Positions 1 through 8,965 of a stretch of 64,000 nucleotides of DNA are shown one piece after another (position 1 is the stretch's first letter; each line of letters begins with the position of its first letter). Location of the stretch: NCBI GenBank assembly GCA_030142905.1, contig JASJOG010000041.1, positions 119,501 through 183,500 on the forward strand. Reading direction: 5' to 3'. A program made the position numbers and the translations under genes. Origin of the DNA: Heliopora coerulea. Taxonomy: Eukaryota > Cnidaria > Anthozoa > Scleralcyonacea > Helioporidae. The notes under the pieces were generated by a model that was given only the letters and a program-made list of their open reading frames with translations, had not been told where the DNA came from and ran no database searches.

Positions 1-534
1 CCCTGGTATTTGTATACTGTTATACAGAATACCAGGTTAAATTTCTTTCTGAAGTCGTCCAAAGAGAACTTCTGGTCATTTTCCTTTATAGTTACACCAT
101 TTTTTTTTAGATATGTACTAATTTTTAAAATTTTAAATAATTTAAATTGTCCTGAACAATTATTAGACGTTTTTAAATTCCGTAGTAGTGTAAGAAATAG
201 AGAACTCCGAGATGAATCGTTATTGGGCTTACCAAAAGTTAAAACTAAGATGAGACAAACAATGTTTTCGTACGCCGGTGCAAAGGACTGGAATTCTCTG
301 TCTAGACATATCAGAAAGATGACTTCTATTACTAGTTTTAAACGTTCCATTTATATGCATCTTTTAGACAGTGATAAAGATTCCCATATTTGTAGTTTAT
401 AGATTAATTTAGATTATTTTTTTCAATGTTTTTCAATTTTGTTACATAGTTAATTTATGTTTTATTAGCACTGTTCTCTCGTTAATACCAGCTTTTGTGC
501 TGATGGGATTTTTTTTCACAGTACAAGTAAAGAG

Positions 535-535
<1 letters not shown>
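1..535 (+). pseudogene. 3' end of a non-LTR retrotransposon (reverse transcriptase C-terminus plus 3' UTR)
   Basis: An open frame at 10-402 ends in the signature seen at the C-terminus of CR1/L2/Jockey-type polyproteins: a short stretch reading SYAGAKDWNSL, followed by a region rich in Ile, Thr, Ser and Phe-Lys-Arg about 20 residues before the stop. No catalytic reverse transcriptase motif lies in the window, so this is only the tail of ORF2. A non-coding stretch of about 130 bases follows and runs into a TTA microsatellite, the usual 3' tail of such elements. The tail directly abuts the leftward helicase reading frame of the viral element, so I infer that the retrotransposon inserted into that gene and that the rest of both lies outside the window. 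Confidence 0.65.

Positions 536-576
<41 letters not shown>
536..576 (+). repeat. (ATT)n microsatellite tail of the retrotransposon
   Basis: About 13 uninterrupted ATT units follow the 3' UTR-like sequence of the retrotransposon relic. This is the position of the target-primed simple-repeat tail in many non-LTR elements. The leftward reading of this tract gives only a run of asparagines and is not a protein. Confidence 0.85.
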
Positions 577-3500
577 TATGTTTATATCTTTAATAGTGAA
601 CTGCTGAGAGTTGTACATAGAACAGTCCTTCATGTTATCAATACATTTCACAGGAGTACCTGCACAGACTTTATATATTTCTTTTGCTCCATTATAAATG
701 AAGTCCACAACTTAGTGACTTTTACCTTCGCAAAATGCATCTGAACACATTTTATTGATCTCCTTTCTTGTACTGTTGAAGTAGCATGTATTGGCATAGC
801 TGCCCACATAGTTGGCCAATTTATGGTCCAACCGATCGGTCGCAAGGAAGTTTCTCAGCATATCAAAAGTTTCTTGTCATATCTAGCGCTTTCTTCTATG
901 TATTTCAGTTCAACAGTATTAGCACACATCTCCAGTATTGCAGGATTCTTTGTATATAGTCATACTTTAACCTACTATTACCTTCAACAGAGTCACATTG
1001 GTTAATATCGCCATAAAGATTTACTTTCAGATTATTTACCACAAAGCTGTTATATATTAAAGTGATCCATTTATTTGGAACCATAGAGAATTCGTCTATA
1101 AATACATCCTTATTGGCTAATAGTTTGAGGTTTTCTGGATCTGATATAATTTCATTAAAGTAACTATCAAATGTATGCATTTTATTTTTCAGGCTATCGT
1201 CAACTCTGCTTCTAATGTTATCCACAGCCTTGTTCGTGAAGCTGAATATAATAGGATTTTTACTTTCTTTAACATCATTTATCAGTTTTGTAGTTTTGCC
1301 ACATCCAGCACCTTCTGTTTTTAAGGTTCCTTTCCCAGGTTCTATTTTGTAGTCATTTAACTCGATATTTTTGCGGTAAGATTTGTCAATCATAGAAGGG
1401 GTTTCTCCTATCTTTTGATACACTTTACCAATCATATCAGAAGTAAAATTCTGTTGTTTGTCTTTAATTGGGTATTCTTTGTATGGATTTTCACAGTAGG
1501 CAGCATCAGTATTGTATCCATGTATTATAGTATGCTTATCACAAGATTTTTTTATAACTTCCAAAACTTCATAATGGATCCCGAAATCACGTATCTATTA
1601 ATAGAGCAGTTTTCTGTCATTCTTCTTTTAATATCTATTTTGCGGATTAGAAAGAAATCATCTTCTTTATGGATACTCACTTTTTCGTTATTTTCAAGAG
1701 CCTCAGTCCAAACAGCGCAAGCAGTGTCATAACTAGTGGAAGTAAAACCTTTGCTACTTTTATCATATTTCGTTCTTAAGTATCCAATAAATTGGTTTGC
1801 CAACTTTTTAGCATTAGCTTCGTCAAAATTGTCAAAAACATACTTGATGTACCTTTTAAATGTGTCATGTTTGATTGACTTATCAGTTACTAGTTGCAGT
1901 TTTATGTCTTGGAGTGTTATAAATTTATTTTTCAGCAGATAGTCAATCAGATTTCTTCCATAAAATCCTGCTTCTATTATTATGGGGTCATTATTTAGTG
2001 TTCTGTACTTTTTTATCAGTGTTTCATTAATATAGTATTCACCTGTCTTTATACTTTTCCCTCAAATTTTGTTATTTTGTTGTGTATATTATATAATGGG
2101 ATATCATGTTCGTTAGTTAGCAGTACAGATGGGTAGTCTTTTGCAATGTCCAAAGCCGTTAGTCCCTCTTCTTCATCATTTTTTGGGTCATCCTTATTAA
2201 ATTCTTTATGGAGTGTATGCTGCAGTGCCTTTGGATAGTAGTCATCAATAATTGATATTGTGTGCTTGTTATAATTAGAACTTTTTAAGTGCCCATATAG
2301 TTGTTTAAACAGATTTACTGCTATTGAAGTCAGACCTTGGTTGTTAAATTTGAAAGCATCTACTGGATATTTTTCAAAAAGCTGGTCACAAATGTTTTTC
2401 CTCAGTTCATAGTCATTATTTAAGGAAACCATATTTTTCAAATCAGGAGTTATGAACCCATCAATTTAGTTCCTTCCATCATAGTGAAAATACTCTATAT
2501 AGGTTTGTGCCCTTTGCATGTCCATCAGGAGGCACAATCAGATAGTTTTCATAATCCTTTGTTTTATCAGGATTTGCAAATATAGCACATTTTTTGGAGT
2601 GATTAATAATATTATAGTAGTCTTCTTTCGTTTTACAGATTTCTATTTGATCCTCATTTTGTTTAGAATTCCACTGTATGAGATCCAACTGGTTTAATAA
2701 TGGAGATCCTTTTGTAATCTTAGTTATTAGGTTTTCATTCAATATTGGAAAACAGTGACCATCTTTGCATATAAAACACAGACGAACGGTCTTTCCGTTA
2801 TTCCTAGGTGCTGGAGAGGACACAAACGTGTTATAGAAGGGGTCCAAAGCATATATAGACACATTAGTGTGACAGTTATCCCTCCAGTCTAATAATTCTC
2901 TAGTTGAGGGTCTTTTGGCATGTTAATCAAACACATATTTATTGATTTCTTCAGTAAAGGATGTTTTAGTGTATCTTTTGAATCCATTTTCCCCCTTACA
3001 AGCTTCATAAATATAGTCCTGCAGACAGGAGCCTTTATTTTGTGTTATTTTTCTATAGTTGTTGCATTTGTCAACAAGAGCGCTCATCAACCTAGTATCA
3101 CCCATACTAATGTCTTCCATTTTAATTTTCTTGAGTTTTGTGATCACACCACCAATTCTAGTAATATATTCACCAGACTGCTGTTCATAACGGTTGCCAA
3201 TTAACTGAGCATACATCAAAAACTGGTAAATATCACGTCTTGATCAGCCTCTTGGTTGACTCTGTTCAAATGGTCCAAACGTTTTGGTTTTATCCTGCTT
3301 CCCTAAAGGTGCTCTATCGCCTGTAATAACATCTATGCATGGTGACAGAAACAGTTCCCATCTGTTTCCGTTCCTTCTCATCCTCCTTCTGAATAAATTG
3401 GGCATAGAAGAGTTGCTTTCAAAAATAACCATTCTTCTGTTTACAAAGCCCAGTTCATAGTTTCTGGCATCCTGAAGTGAGAGGACAATCACAGGGTACT

Positions 3501-3788
3501 TATTAGAATAGACAGGTTCGTATTCCAAGAGAGAAAAAAGTTCTTTGGCCTTATTCAGGGTCTTTTGCCACTCTTTGTCCCTTCTTTCTTTCTCCACTAA
3601 AGCATTCAGATAATTTTTGAGTGTGACTTTTTCGGCATTCAGAGGGTTAATATAGTTTGTTTTTTTTTTGGTATACGGATGGTTTTCCTCTTCAGACCAA
3701 TGCGCAATCCTTCAATAATTCGCCTTTTGGTCCTGTTTATAACCTTTTCAAAACAGTTCTCGTTGCAATAGTCATACAAATGTTCTAT
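577..3788 (-). pseudogene. Type-B DNA polymerase fused to SF1 helicase (Polinton-like replicase), frameshifted and truncated
   Basis: A leftward coding region of about 3.2 kb is broken into successive frames (3788-3244, 3219-2923, 2862-2479, 2441-2049, 2044-1552, 1564-905, 708-590). Polymerase family-B palm motifs appear in order: motif A DIAKDYPS at 2127-2150, a motif-B-like KKLANQFIGYLRTK near 1770-1812, and a motif-C-like GYNTDAAY at 1496-1519. In the same unbroken frame (1564-905) follow SF1 helicase motifs: Walker A GAGCGKTT at 1289-1312, Walker B DEFSMVP at 1076-1096 and motif III GDINQ near 1000. A later helicase segment (AGTPVKC) lies near 650. The start appears lost: after a TATATA-rich leader the first codon is ATA at 3786-3788. 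The C-terminus is cut at the retrotransposon tail. The N-terminal third should hold the exonuclease and any protein-priming region, but I cannot point to catalytic residues there. It would replicate the viral genome. Confidence 0.8.
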
Positions 3789-3848
3789 ATACTATATATT
3801 AGACGGTATATATAAAATTCTTTAAGCCAGAAACGCAGAAAAAAAATA

Positions 3849-4067
3849 TTAAATCATCTTTTCAAAATTTGTTAGATGTTTTTTACTTTTTATAAGTTTG
3901 CTTTTACTTGCCATGTGATAAGTATGGTTACAGAACAAACATCAAAATGGGTTTTTTTCCATACATTCCTTTACATATCGTTTGTCTGCTTGTTTTCTCT
4001 CTTCATCAGTGAAATATTTCTTGGGTCTTCCACGACCACGTTTTGGTTTATTATTTGTTTCAGTCAT
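3849..4067 (-). pseudogene. Small AT-hook / zinc-finger protein
   Basis: The start at 4067 is preceded by an AT-rich box ending in ATAGTGTT. Residues 8-18 read KPKRGRGRPKK, a clear AT-hook that binds the minor groove of AT-rich DNA. It is followed by a charged helix (FTDEERKQADKRY). A TGA stop interrupts the frame after about 41 codons; the same frame continues with a CLFC motif and a basic helix containing KSKKHL, the shape of a degenerate C2H2 finger, ending at 3849. Small proteins with an AT-hook followed by a finger are, from my knowledge, common in invertebrate Polinton-like elements. A DNA-binding or regulatory role is inferred. The premature stop is a single change from a probable Trp or Arg codon. 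Confidence 0.6.
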
Positions 4068-4128
4068 AACACTATATGTAATAATGTTATAGAAAATTGT
4101 TTTTAAGTGAAAACGCGTTTTCTTTTGT

Positions 4129-4705
4129 TTAATCAGAATCAGAACAGGAATCATAATCAGAACTGGAATCAGAATAAGAACTTGAATATATTTTGTATTC
4201 CCTACCCGCATAACGAAACAATTTATGATAGTCTTTTGGCCTCAAACACATTCGACACCAGTATTCATCAGCTATTTTTTTCAAATATATACTTAGAATC
4301 GTTATATGATAATGATGATCATCACGTTCGGGTAAATATTTATATTTCTCTGGAATTTTCACATATTTTATACACTCAATGAGTTCCTTATGTACATTTT
4401 TTTGTATGTCATTGATATAATCATCCCCTCTCTCTTCTTAAAACTTATGAAAAGCTTCTTTATATTCTCCATAGAGTTTAATTCTTTTTTTCAAATTCTT
4501 TAAGTTTGGTTGCTTCAGCTTCTTTATGTTTATTATGGGCTGAAATTGTCGCTTTGAATAATTTATCTGACTCTTTGAGTATTTCACGGCTTTTGTTATA
4601 GTCTGAAATTACCTTATCGTATAATTCATCTAACTTTTTTGCTTTTGGATATGAAGAATCGTGTAATTTTTCAGGATACGATTTCATTAGATCTGGTCGA
4701 CACAT
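4129..4705 (-). pseudogene. Conserved hypothetical Polinton protein, broken
   Basis: Translation from the ATG at 4705 gives a lysine- and glutamate-rich, probably helical N-terminal part of 75 codons. A frameshift near 4480 leads into a second frame with one TAA near 4440, then into a stretch containing a CRMC pair and a serine/aspartate-rich acidic tail ending at 4129. I do not recognise the family. The start is supported by a TATAGTACATAGTATA box immediately upstream, as for its neighbours. Coiled-coil character in the first half and an acidic tail suggest a structural or DNA-associated protein, but that is a guess. Confidence 0.5.
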
Positions 4706-4741
4706 ATTTTCCGTATACTATGTACTATAGAAAATGATTTT

Positions 4742-5075
4742 TTAAGTGAAAATTAACGAATTTAAATAAGCTTCATAACTGAATTTAATTTTAAAAAATA
4801 ATTCATTTGTTATTCTGTCATTTCCATCAGGTAAATTGATGAATGATTCTCTGTATATTTATCTTATTATCATTAATTTGTAAAATTTACTATAATCATC
4901 GATTATTTCACTTCTGTATGATTCCATAATTTTGAATCTATATTTATATGGTATTAATTGTTCTCTTGCATTTTCGACTTTATTTATGATTTTGTTGAAT
5001 GAATTTTTTTTTTATTTTGTTTAAATAACTCATTGTTCGTCTTTTGTTTTCTTCCTCTCTTTCAAATGAATTCAT
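4742..5075 (-). pseudogene. Small hypothetical protein, frameshifted at an A-run
   Basis: An ATG at 5073-5075 follows a TATATAGTATATAG box. The first 20 or so codons (MNSFEREEENKRRTMSYLNK) are charged. A run of adenines then shifts the frame, and the new frame continues for about 80 codons with one TAA to a stop at 4742-4744. It is rich in Lys, Ile, Tyr and Ser and has no motif I recognise. The homopolymer position means that the frameshift could be a sequencing error. The gene is supported mainly by its promoter-like leader and its position in the leftward series. Confidence 0.4.
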
Positions 5076-5103
5076 TATTTCTATATACTATATATACAGA
5101 AAA

Positions 5104-5694
5104 TTATTTTTTAAATGATCTTTTCCATCTTAAATAATACTTACACTTGCAGTTTTTATTCCAACCTAAAATAGGGTAAACTCTACCGAAAAGTCTGTCA
5201 TCGAATATTTTTCTGGTTTTACTGTGTAACAGGTCTCTTGGTTTCTTTGTTAATAATGCATTGATGCGACTGGAAAGTCTTATTATGTAGTAGTCATATC
5301 TGGATATGTTTCTCTTTATCAATCCGTGTTTTGTCCTTATATCAACAACTTTAAGGAAGTCTTAAAAAACATAACTAAGATGGCTGCGATGAACGTATTT
5401 CTCCAACCTGCTTCTTATATTTCGACTTGTGATATATATGGACTTCTTTCTATACAACCATATGTTTTCGATCCATTCACTGACCATCACACTATCACCA
5501 ACTGTGCCACATGCATCGCATATGTAAATACCATCTATTATCTTCAACTCTTTTTCACATTTACTGCAATAGATTTCACCATATTTACCCTTTTTACAAT
5601 TTTCTTCATTATTATAAAGAGCTGGTAAATCATCTATATTTTCAACTATTTCTTAGAATTTAAACCCATGACACAAAGCTTCTAATGGATCCAT
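5104..5694 (-). pseudogene. Zinc-ribbon protein, possible late-transcription-factor (VLTF3)-like
   Basis: The reading frame starts at 5694 behind a TATATTAGTATAC leader. It carries an in-frame TAA after 13 codons and a frameshift near 5350. The middle contains two CxxC knuckles, YCSKCEKEL and YICDACGTV, separated by about 13 residues, which is a zinc ribbon. It is followed by a basic, Tyr/Arg-rich region with ITSRNIRSRLEKY. The C-terminal half (5322-5104) is strongly basic. A zinc ribbon with a basic helical tail resembles the A2L/VLTF3 late transcription factor family of large DNA viruses, and related genes are known in some Polinton-like viruses. A role in switching on late viral genes through the AT-rich boxes would fit, but is inference. 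A TFIIB-like or unrelated ribbon remains possible. Confidence 0.5.
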
Positions 5695-5722
5695 TAGTTT
5701 GTATACTAATATACATCACATT

Positions 5723-6118
5723 TTAAACATATCTGCTCAATATATATCCTGTTCCAATACCAATAGAACCAATAGTGATATACTGATATTCTTTCATTTC
5801 TTTGCTTGGTTGGTAAAAATCACTTAATTGAGGTTCTCTGTTGAATGTTTTTCCATTATATTGTATTGTTTGGACCCGTCTGAGATTGTCTAGTGTTTGG
5901 TCTTCATTAGCATCTGATAATTCTTGCCTTAACTGTTGGATTCTATCACGTTGCTTGACTTCATTTTCATAGAACTTTTCTTTGGATACAGCTAATTCTT
6001 CTAGTGCTTTATTTTGTCTTTTCATTTCAGCTTCATAACCATTTTTATCAAGCATCTTAAAGAGATAACCACTTCCAGCAAATGCTGTTTGTAACATACT
6101 TTCTATAATACTAGCCAT
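5723..6118 (-). CDS. Coiled-coil protein with C-terminal membrane segment
   Basis: This is one of the few intact genes of the element (131 codons). Residues 30-75 are rich in Glu, Lys, Gln and Arg and are predicted by eye to form a coiled coil. Residues 112-128 (YITIGSIGIGTGYILSRY) look like a single membrane segment near the C-terminus. The N-terminus (MASIIESMLQTAFAGSGYLF) is amphipathic or weakly hydrophobic. A box reading TATATGCTATTATATAC lies directly upstream. A virion membrane or minor structural role is plausible for a tail-anchored coiled coil in a Polinton, but I do not know the family's function. Confidence 0.65.
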   Translation of the reverse strand: MASIIESMLQTAFAGSGYLFKMLDKNGYEAEMKRQNKALEELAVSKEKFYENEVKQRDRIQQLRQELSDANEDQTLDNLRRVQTIQYNGKTFNREPQLSDFYQPSKEMKEYQYITIGSIGIGTGYILSRYV

Positions 6119-6144
6119 TCTTATCTGTATATAATAGCATATAT

Positions 6145-6381
6145 TTACTGCTTATTAAAGGGATCAACTGGTAAATACTTTTTGTCCTGAGCCCACTTAA
6201 CCGGTATTGTGCTAGCCGCGACTCCAACTGCTAACTTTGCTGTGTCCTTTAGAGAGGATGCATCTGTAAACTTTTCACTCAGGAGTTTCTTGGATGCCAT
6301 TGATAAACCTACAACACTTGCGGTTACCAGAGAAGCATCACAGACTTCGTTCAACAGTTCTTTCTTATTGACTGTACCCAT
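6145..6381 (-). CDS. Small hydrophobic protein
   Basis: An intact 78-codon frame starts at 6381 behind a TATATACTGTTAAATA leader. It holds two hydrophobic stretches, around residues 16-30 (ASLVTASVVGLSMAS) and 48-60 (AKLAVGVAASTIP), which could be short membrane helices or an amphipathic pair, and ends in a charged tail. It lies 26 bases upstream of the start of the neighbouring coiled-coil gene and shares its direction. I recognise the general type from cnidarian Polinton-like elements but know no function. Confidence 0.6.
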   Translation of the reverse strand: MGTVNKKELLNEVCDASLVTASVVGLSMASKKLLSEKFTDASSLKDTAKLAVGVAASTIPVKWAQDKKYLPVDPFNKQ

Positions 6382-6492
6382 TTGGTATTTAACAGTATAT
6401 ATTTTATTTTATTTTAAAAAATCTATTAATTTTAAGTAAATCATCAATATCATTTAGATAACGTTTTTCTAATACATCATAAAGTTGTCTTG
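6382..6492. other. Intergenic AT-rich leader
   Basis: This interval holds the AT-rich start-proximal box of the small hydrophobic gene and the last, unreadable codons of the nuclease gene. Nothing else is seen. Confidence 0.5.
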
Positions 6493-7294
6493 TTAATACT
6501 TAACATGTCTAAATAATGTCTTCTTGGATATGAATTTCCGTCTACAGTATTTACATATGATGCGAATATCATGCATATAGTCATTTAATTCCTTTGTGAT
6601 TAGGTCATAGTCATTAGAAACTATACATTTATAGCCATTTTCTTCATATCTCTCTATTAACTGCTTCTGTTGGTCTGATAAAACACCATTACACTAGGGG
6701 GTTTTGAACTCTATGCATAGACCATTATGACGCTTATGAAGATTATGAATTATCAGATAATGGTTGACCTTTCATATATCCCTTTTTGAACAATTTGATG
6801 CGTTTATTTTTGGTGTCTTGATTTTCTCCAAGTCTAGCCGTCGTTAATATTTCTGGGTAAAATCACCTGATGAATTGAACCACTTTAGTATGTAGATCAT
6901 GTTCATCTTCTATTTTGAATGCCAAGGATTCTGGGTTGTTGAACATTCTGTATTAGCCATACTTCCTGATAGATGGTAGTACATCAGATGTCACCCATCT
7001 CTTGAATGTTTTTGCCGATTCCAAGTGAGATCCAATAATATGTGAGTAAAGACCACTTTCGTTTATGACAATCGTCTGTGGATGTAGATTTAAAGGTGCC
7101 CATTTTGGGCACCTTCTAATTTCTACCCTATCCTCATCATCTACGTGAGTTCGTATTGCTTTTGCAGTGTTCGAATATCCAAAGTGTGAAGCTATGTCTT
7201 TACCTATGAAGTATACGTTCTGCTTACTATCGATGTAGGTATTGATAGATGCACCAAGACAAGTGTTTTCAAATTTCTTTAAAGTTAGTGACAT
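6493..7294 (-). pseudogene. BRO-N domain fused to a VRR-NUC-type nuclease and a C2H2 finger, interrupted by stops
   Basis: The start is taken as the ATG at 7292-7294 (MSLTLKKFEN), directly behind a TATATTATATAACAG box. The first 113 codons form a complete BRO-N domain with the typical GKDIASHFGY, ESGLYSHIIGS and FKRWVTSDVLPSIRKYG motifs, a fold associated with DNA binding in viral BRO proteins. A TAA then interrupts, but the same frame continues into MFNNPESLAF. From about 6930 it reads as a PDDEXK nuclease of the VRR-NUC type: GYMKGQP near 6790, then after a frameshift NGLCIEFKTP at 6697-6726 with the E-x-K pair, followed by LSDQQK. It ends in a CKYC-(basic)-H finger near 6510. Two further stops (TGA near 6870, TAG near 6696) are single-base changes. 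A role in processing viral DNA ends or recombination intermediates is inferred. Confidence 0.65.
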
Positions 7295-7399
7295 ATTATA
7301 AACTGTTATATAATATATCCTTACATAATTTTTCAATAATTTGGATAAATATATTTTCCTTTAACGCCCCGGTGAATCGCCGGGACATTCAAAACCCAA
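7295..7399. promoter_or_regulatory. AT-rich leader plus GC-rich hairpin between the two BRO-N genes
   Basis: A GC-rich inverted repeat (CCCGG-TGAATCG-CCGGG, about 7368-7384) stands out in otherwise AT-rich viral sequence, just downstream of the stop of the second BRO-N gene. It is followed by the AT-rich start box of the BRO-N/nuclease gene. A 3'-end or transcript-stability hairpin is possible. Confidence 0.35.
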
Positions 7400-7759
7400 T
7401 TAAAACGAACAATTATAATTTTTATTCTCTTCCCTTAATGATGGTAAAACAGCTCTATATAGCCATCTTTTGAATATTTTCTTATGCTCAAAGTCCGACA
7501 AGAATATCAATCTATATAATCCCGGTTCATTGATCATCGTTACCAGTGTTTCTATTATCTTACCATTAGAGAACACTATATTCTTCTTAACTCTCATTTT
7601 TTCATCGTCAGGGATATTGTATTTGATAACTTCTCACCTGTTATTACACTTCAAAATCGTTGCTATCTCAAACGCTCTGAACCATAAATCACCATTATGG
7701 GTATAAACATTTAAAGTTATCCCGAGAAATTCGTTCGTCACAGTTTTTAAATGATCCAT
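7400..7759 (-). pseudogene. Second BRO-N domain protein, one in-frame stop
   Basis: Reading from the ATG at 7759 gives about 119 codons in a single frame with one TGA after codon 42. The motifs match a BRO-N domain: LWFRAFEIATILKC near residues 24-37, NEPGLYRLIFLSD in the middle and IFKRWLYRAVLPSLR near the end. It is more diverged from the typical family than the upstream copy and has no nuclease partner. The upstream leader contains TATAAATTGATGTAT. Two BRO-N genes in tandem suggest an old duplication within the element. DNA binding is expected from the family; the precise role is unknown. Confidence 0.65.
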
Positions 7760-7811
7760 ATACATCAATTTATATTTTATGGATAGTCCTTTCATGTATT
7801 TCAAATGTCTG

Positions 7812-8165
7812 TTATTCCAAATTGTCTAATATAATTTCTGGCTGTTTTTTCGTTGATTTAATAGTTTCAACATGTTTGGGCTCTTTTTCTTGTTCCACTT
7901 TATTAATAACGACTGGTTTTAAGGTCTCTCTTCTATACTCCTCTCTTCTATAATACAAAGAAGCAATAGCAACAGCTGTTCCTATAAAACCGAAAATCAG
8001 ACCATAATTAATATTGAAATCATTGTTGGAGTTTTCTGATTCTATTTTATCCCGCATTTGTCGCTCTTTTGCAGCTTTGGATATTGCAGCTAATCGCTTT
8101 CCAGCCTCAACCCTCTTTGGATCTTTTTCCTTTTTTGTTGTTATTTTAGGTGTTTCTTCACTCAT
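7812..8165 (-). CDS. Single-pass membrane protein, basic N-terminus
   Basis: An intact 117-codon frame starts at 8165 behind a TATATATTACTAAATAG leader. Residues 1-50 are rich in Lys, Glu and Arg. Residues 53-69 (INYGLIFGFIGTAVAIASLYY) form one clear membrane segment, followed by a charged tail rich in Lys and Glu. The pattern of a basic cytosolic domain, one helix and a charged tail fits a viral membrane or scaffold protein. I do not recognise the family beyond its recurrence in Polinton-like loci. Confidence 0.6.
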   Translation of the reverse strand: MSEETPKITTKKEKDPKRVEAGKRLAAISKAAKERQMRDKIESENSNNDFNINYGLIFGFIGTAVAIASLYYRREEYRRETLKPVVINKVEQEKEPKHVETIKSTKKQPEIILDNLE

Positions 8166-8305
8166 CTATTTAGTAATATATATTTTATGTACAGATAACC
8201 AACCAGTTATTTGTGAGAGTACTTTAAGACACCTATGAAGTGTCTATTAGAATACTATACGATTATCTATAAAGAGTCTAAGTCAAATGTGAGATCTACT
8301 GCCAG
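8166..8305. other. Short intergenic gap
   Basis: This gap holds the AT-rich box of the preceding gene and no reading frame that continues any neighbour. Confidence 0.5.
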
Positions 8306-8469
8306 TTATCCACCATCTTTATTGTCATTAACTTTACGTGGTTTTGGTTGATTCTCTGAATGTATTCTATTGAGTTCCCTTAGCATACTGTCTATCTCTG
8401 TAGTTGTTTTTTACAACATCGTACAAAATCTCTGACCTTTTTGAACAGATTCTTTAATTTGGGATTCAT
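8306..8469 (-). pseudogene. Very small basic protein, frameshifted
   Basis: An ATG at 8467-8469 opens a short basic frame (MNPKLKNLFKKVRDFVRCCK). It shifts once near an A-run and then continues as a charged stretch to a TAA at 8306-8308. Its start codon overlaps the TGA of the gene upstream in an ATGA arrangement, a compact layout that supports both calls. No family is recognised. Confidence 0.4.
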
Positions 8470-8949
8470 TTTATATTATCATATATTTTATCATATTTTT
8501 TAGACATTCCATTAATAGGTGGGCATAAATCAGTAACAATATCATTGATTATTTTTAGATGACTCAGTAATATCGATTCATCATATTTCATACCACGCAA
8601 ATATGACTTTAACTGTCAGACTTTTTTGATATGATGTGTAAGCGAACCTACACATATCTGTCTTGGTATTGATATTACTTTTTGATAAATATCCTTGGAT
8701 TAAATACCTGGACCACTAATACATCCTAAAATAATAGGATTCAAAGTAATACCACCAGCTATAGTATCGGATAATATAAACCCTAAACTTATCATATTTA
8801 GAGAAAGTTTTGTTTTCTTCAGTTTCTTGTACTTCCATTTGTAGCAATTGTAAAGCTTATGGTAGTATAATACCATTGTTTCAGTTTGGTTACTTCATCC
8901 TCAGACAAATTTTTGCTGATGTGATTGTAAACAATACTCTTCCTTGGCA
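8466..8949 (-). pseudogene. Conserved Polinton-associated hypothetical protein
   Basis: The gene starts at 8949 (MPRKSIVYNHISKNLSEDEV) behind a TTAATATATGTTATAAT leader. After one frameshift near 8870 the frame reads through a hydrophobic middle with TIAGGITLNPIILG, has a TAA and a TGA, and ends with an acidic/hydrophobic module including LKIINDIVTDLCPPI. I recognise this architecture (SEDEV start, hydrophobic glycine-rich core, DLCP near the end) as one that recurs in cnidarian genomes next to Polinton genes. Its function is unknown. The central hydrophobic segment may insert in a membrane. Confidence 0.5.
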
Positions 8950-8965
8950 TATATTATAACATATA

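Noticed and set aside
442..708. Leftward frame with a long asparagine run
   Set aside because: The run is the ATT microsatellite. Only the first 40 codons, which belong to the helicase relic, are meaningful.
4107..4382. Rightward frame rich in Asn/Gln across 4.1-4.4 kb
   Set aside because: It is the antisense shadow of the Ser/Asp-rich tail of the leftward gene at 4129-4705.
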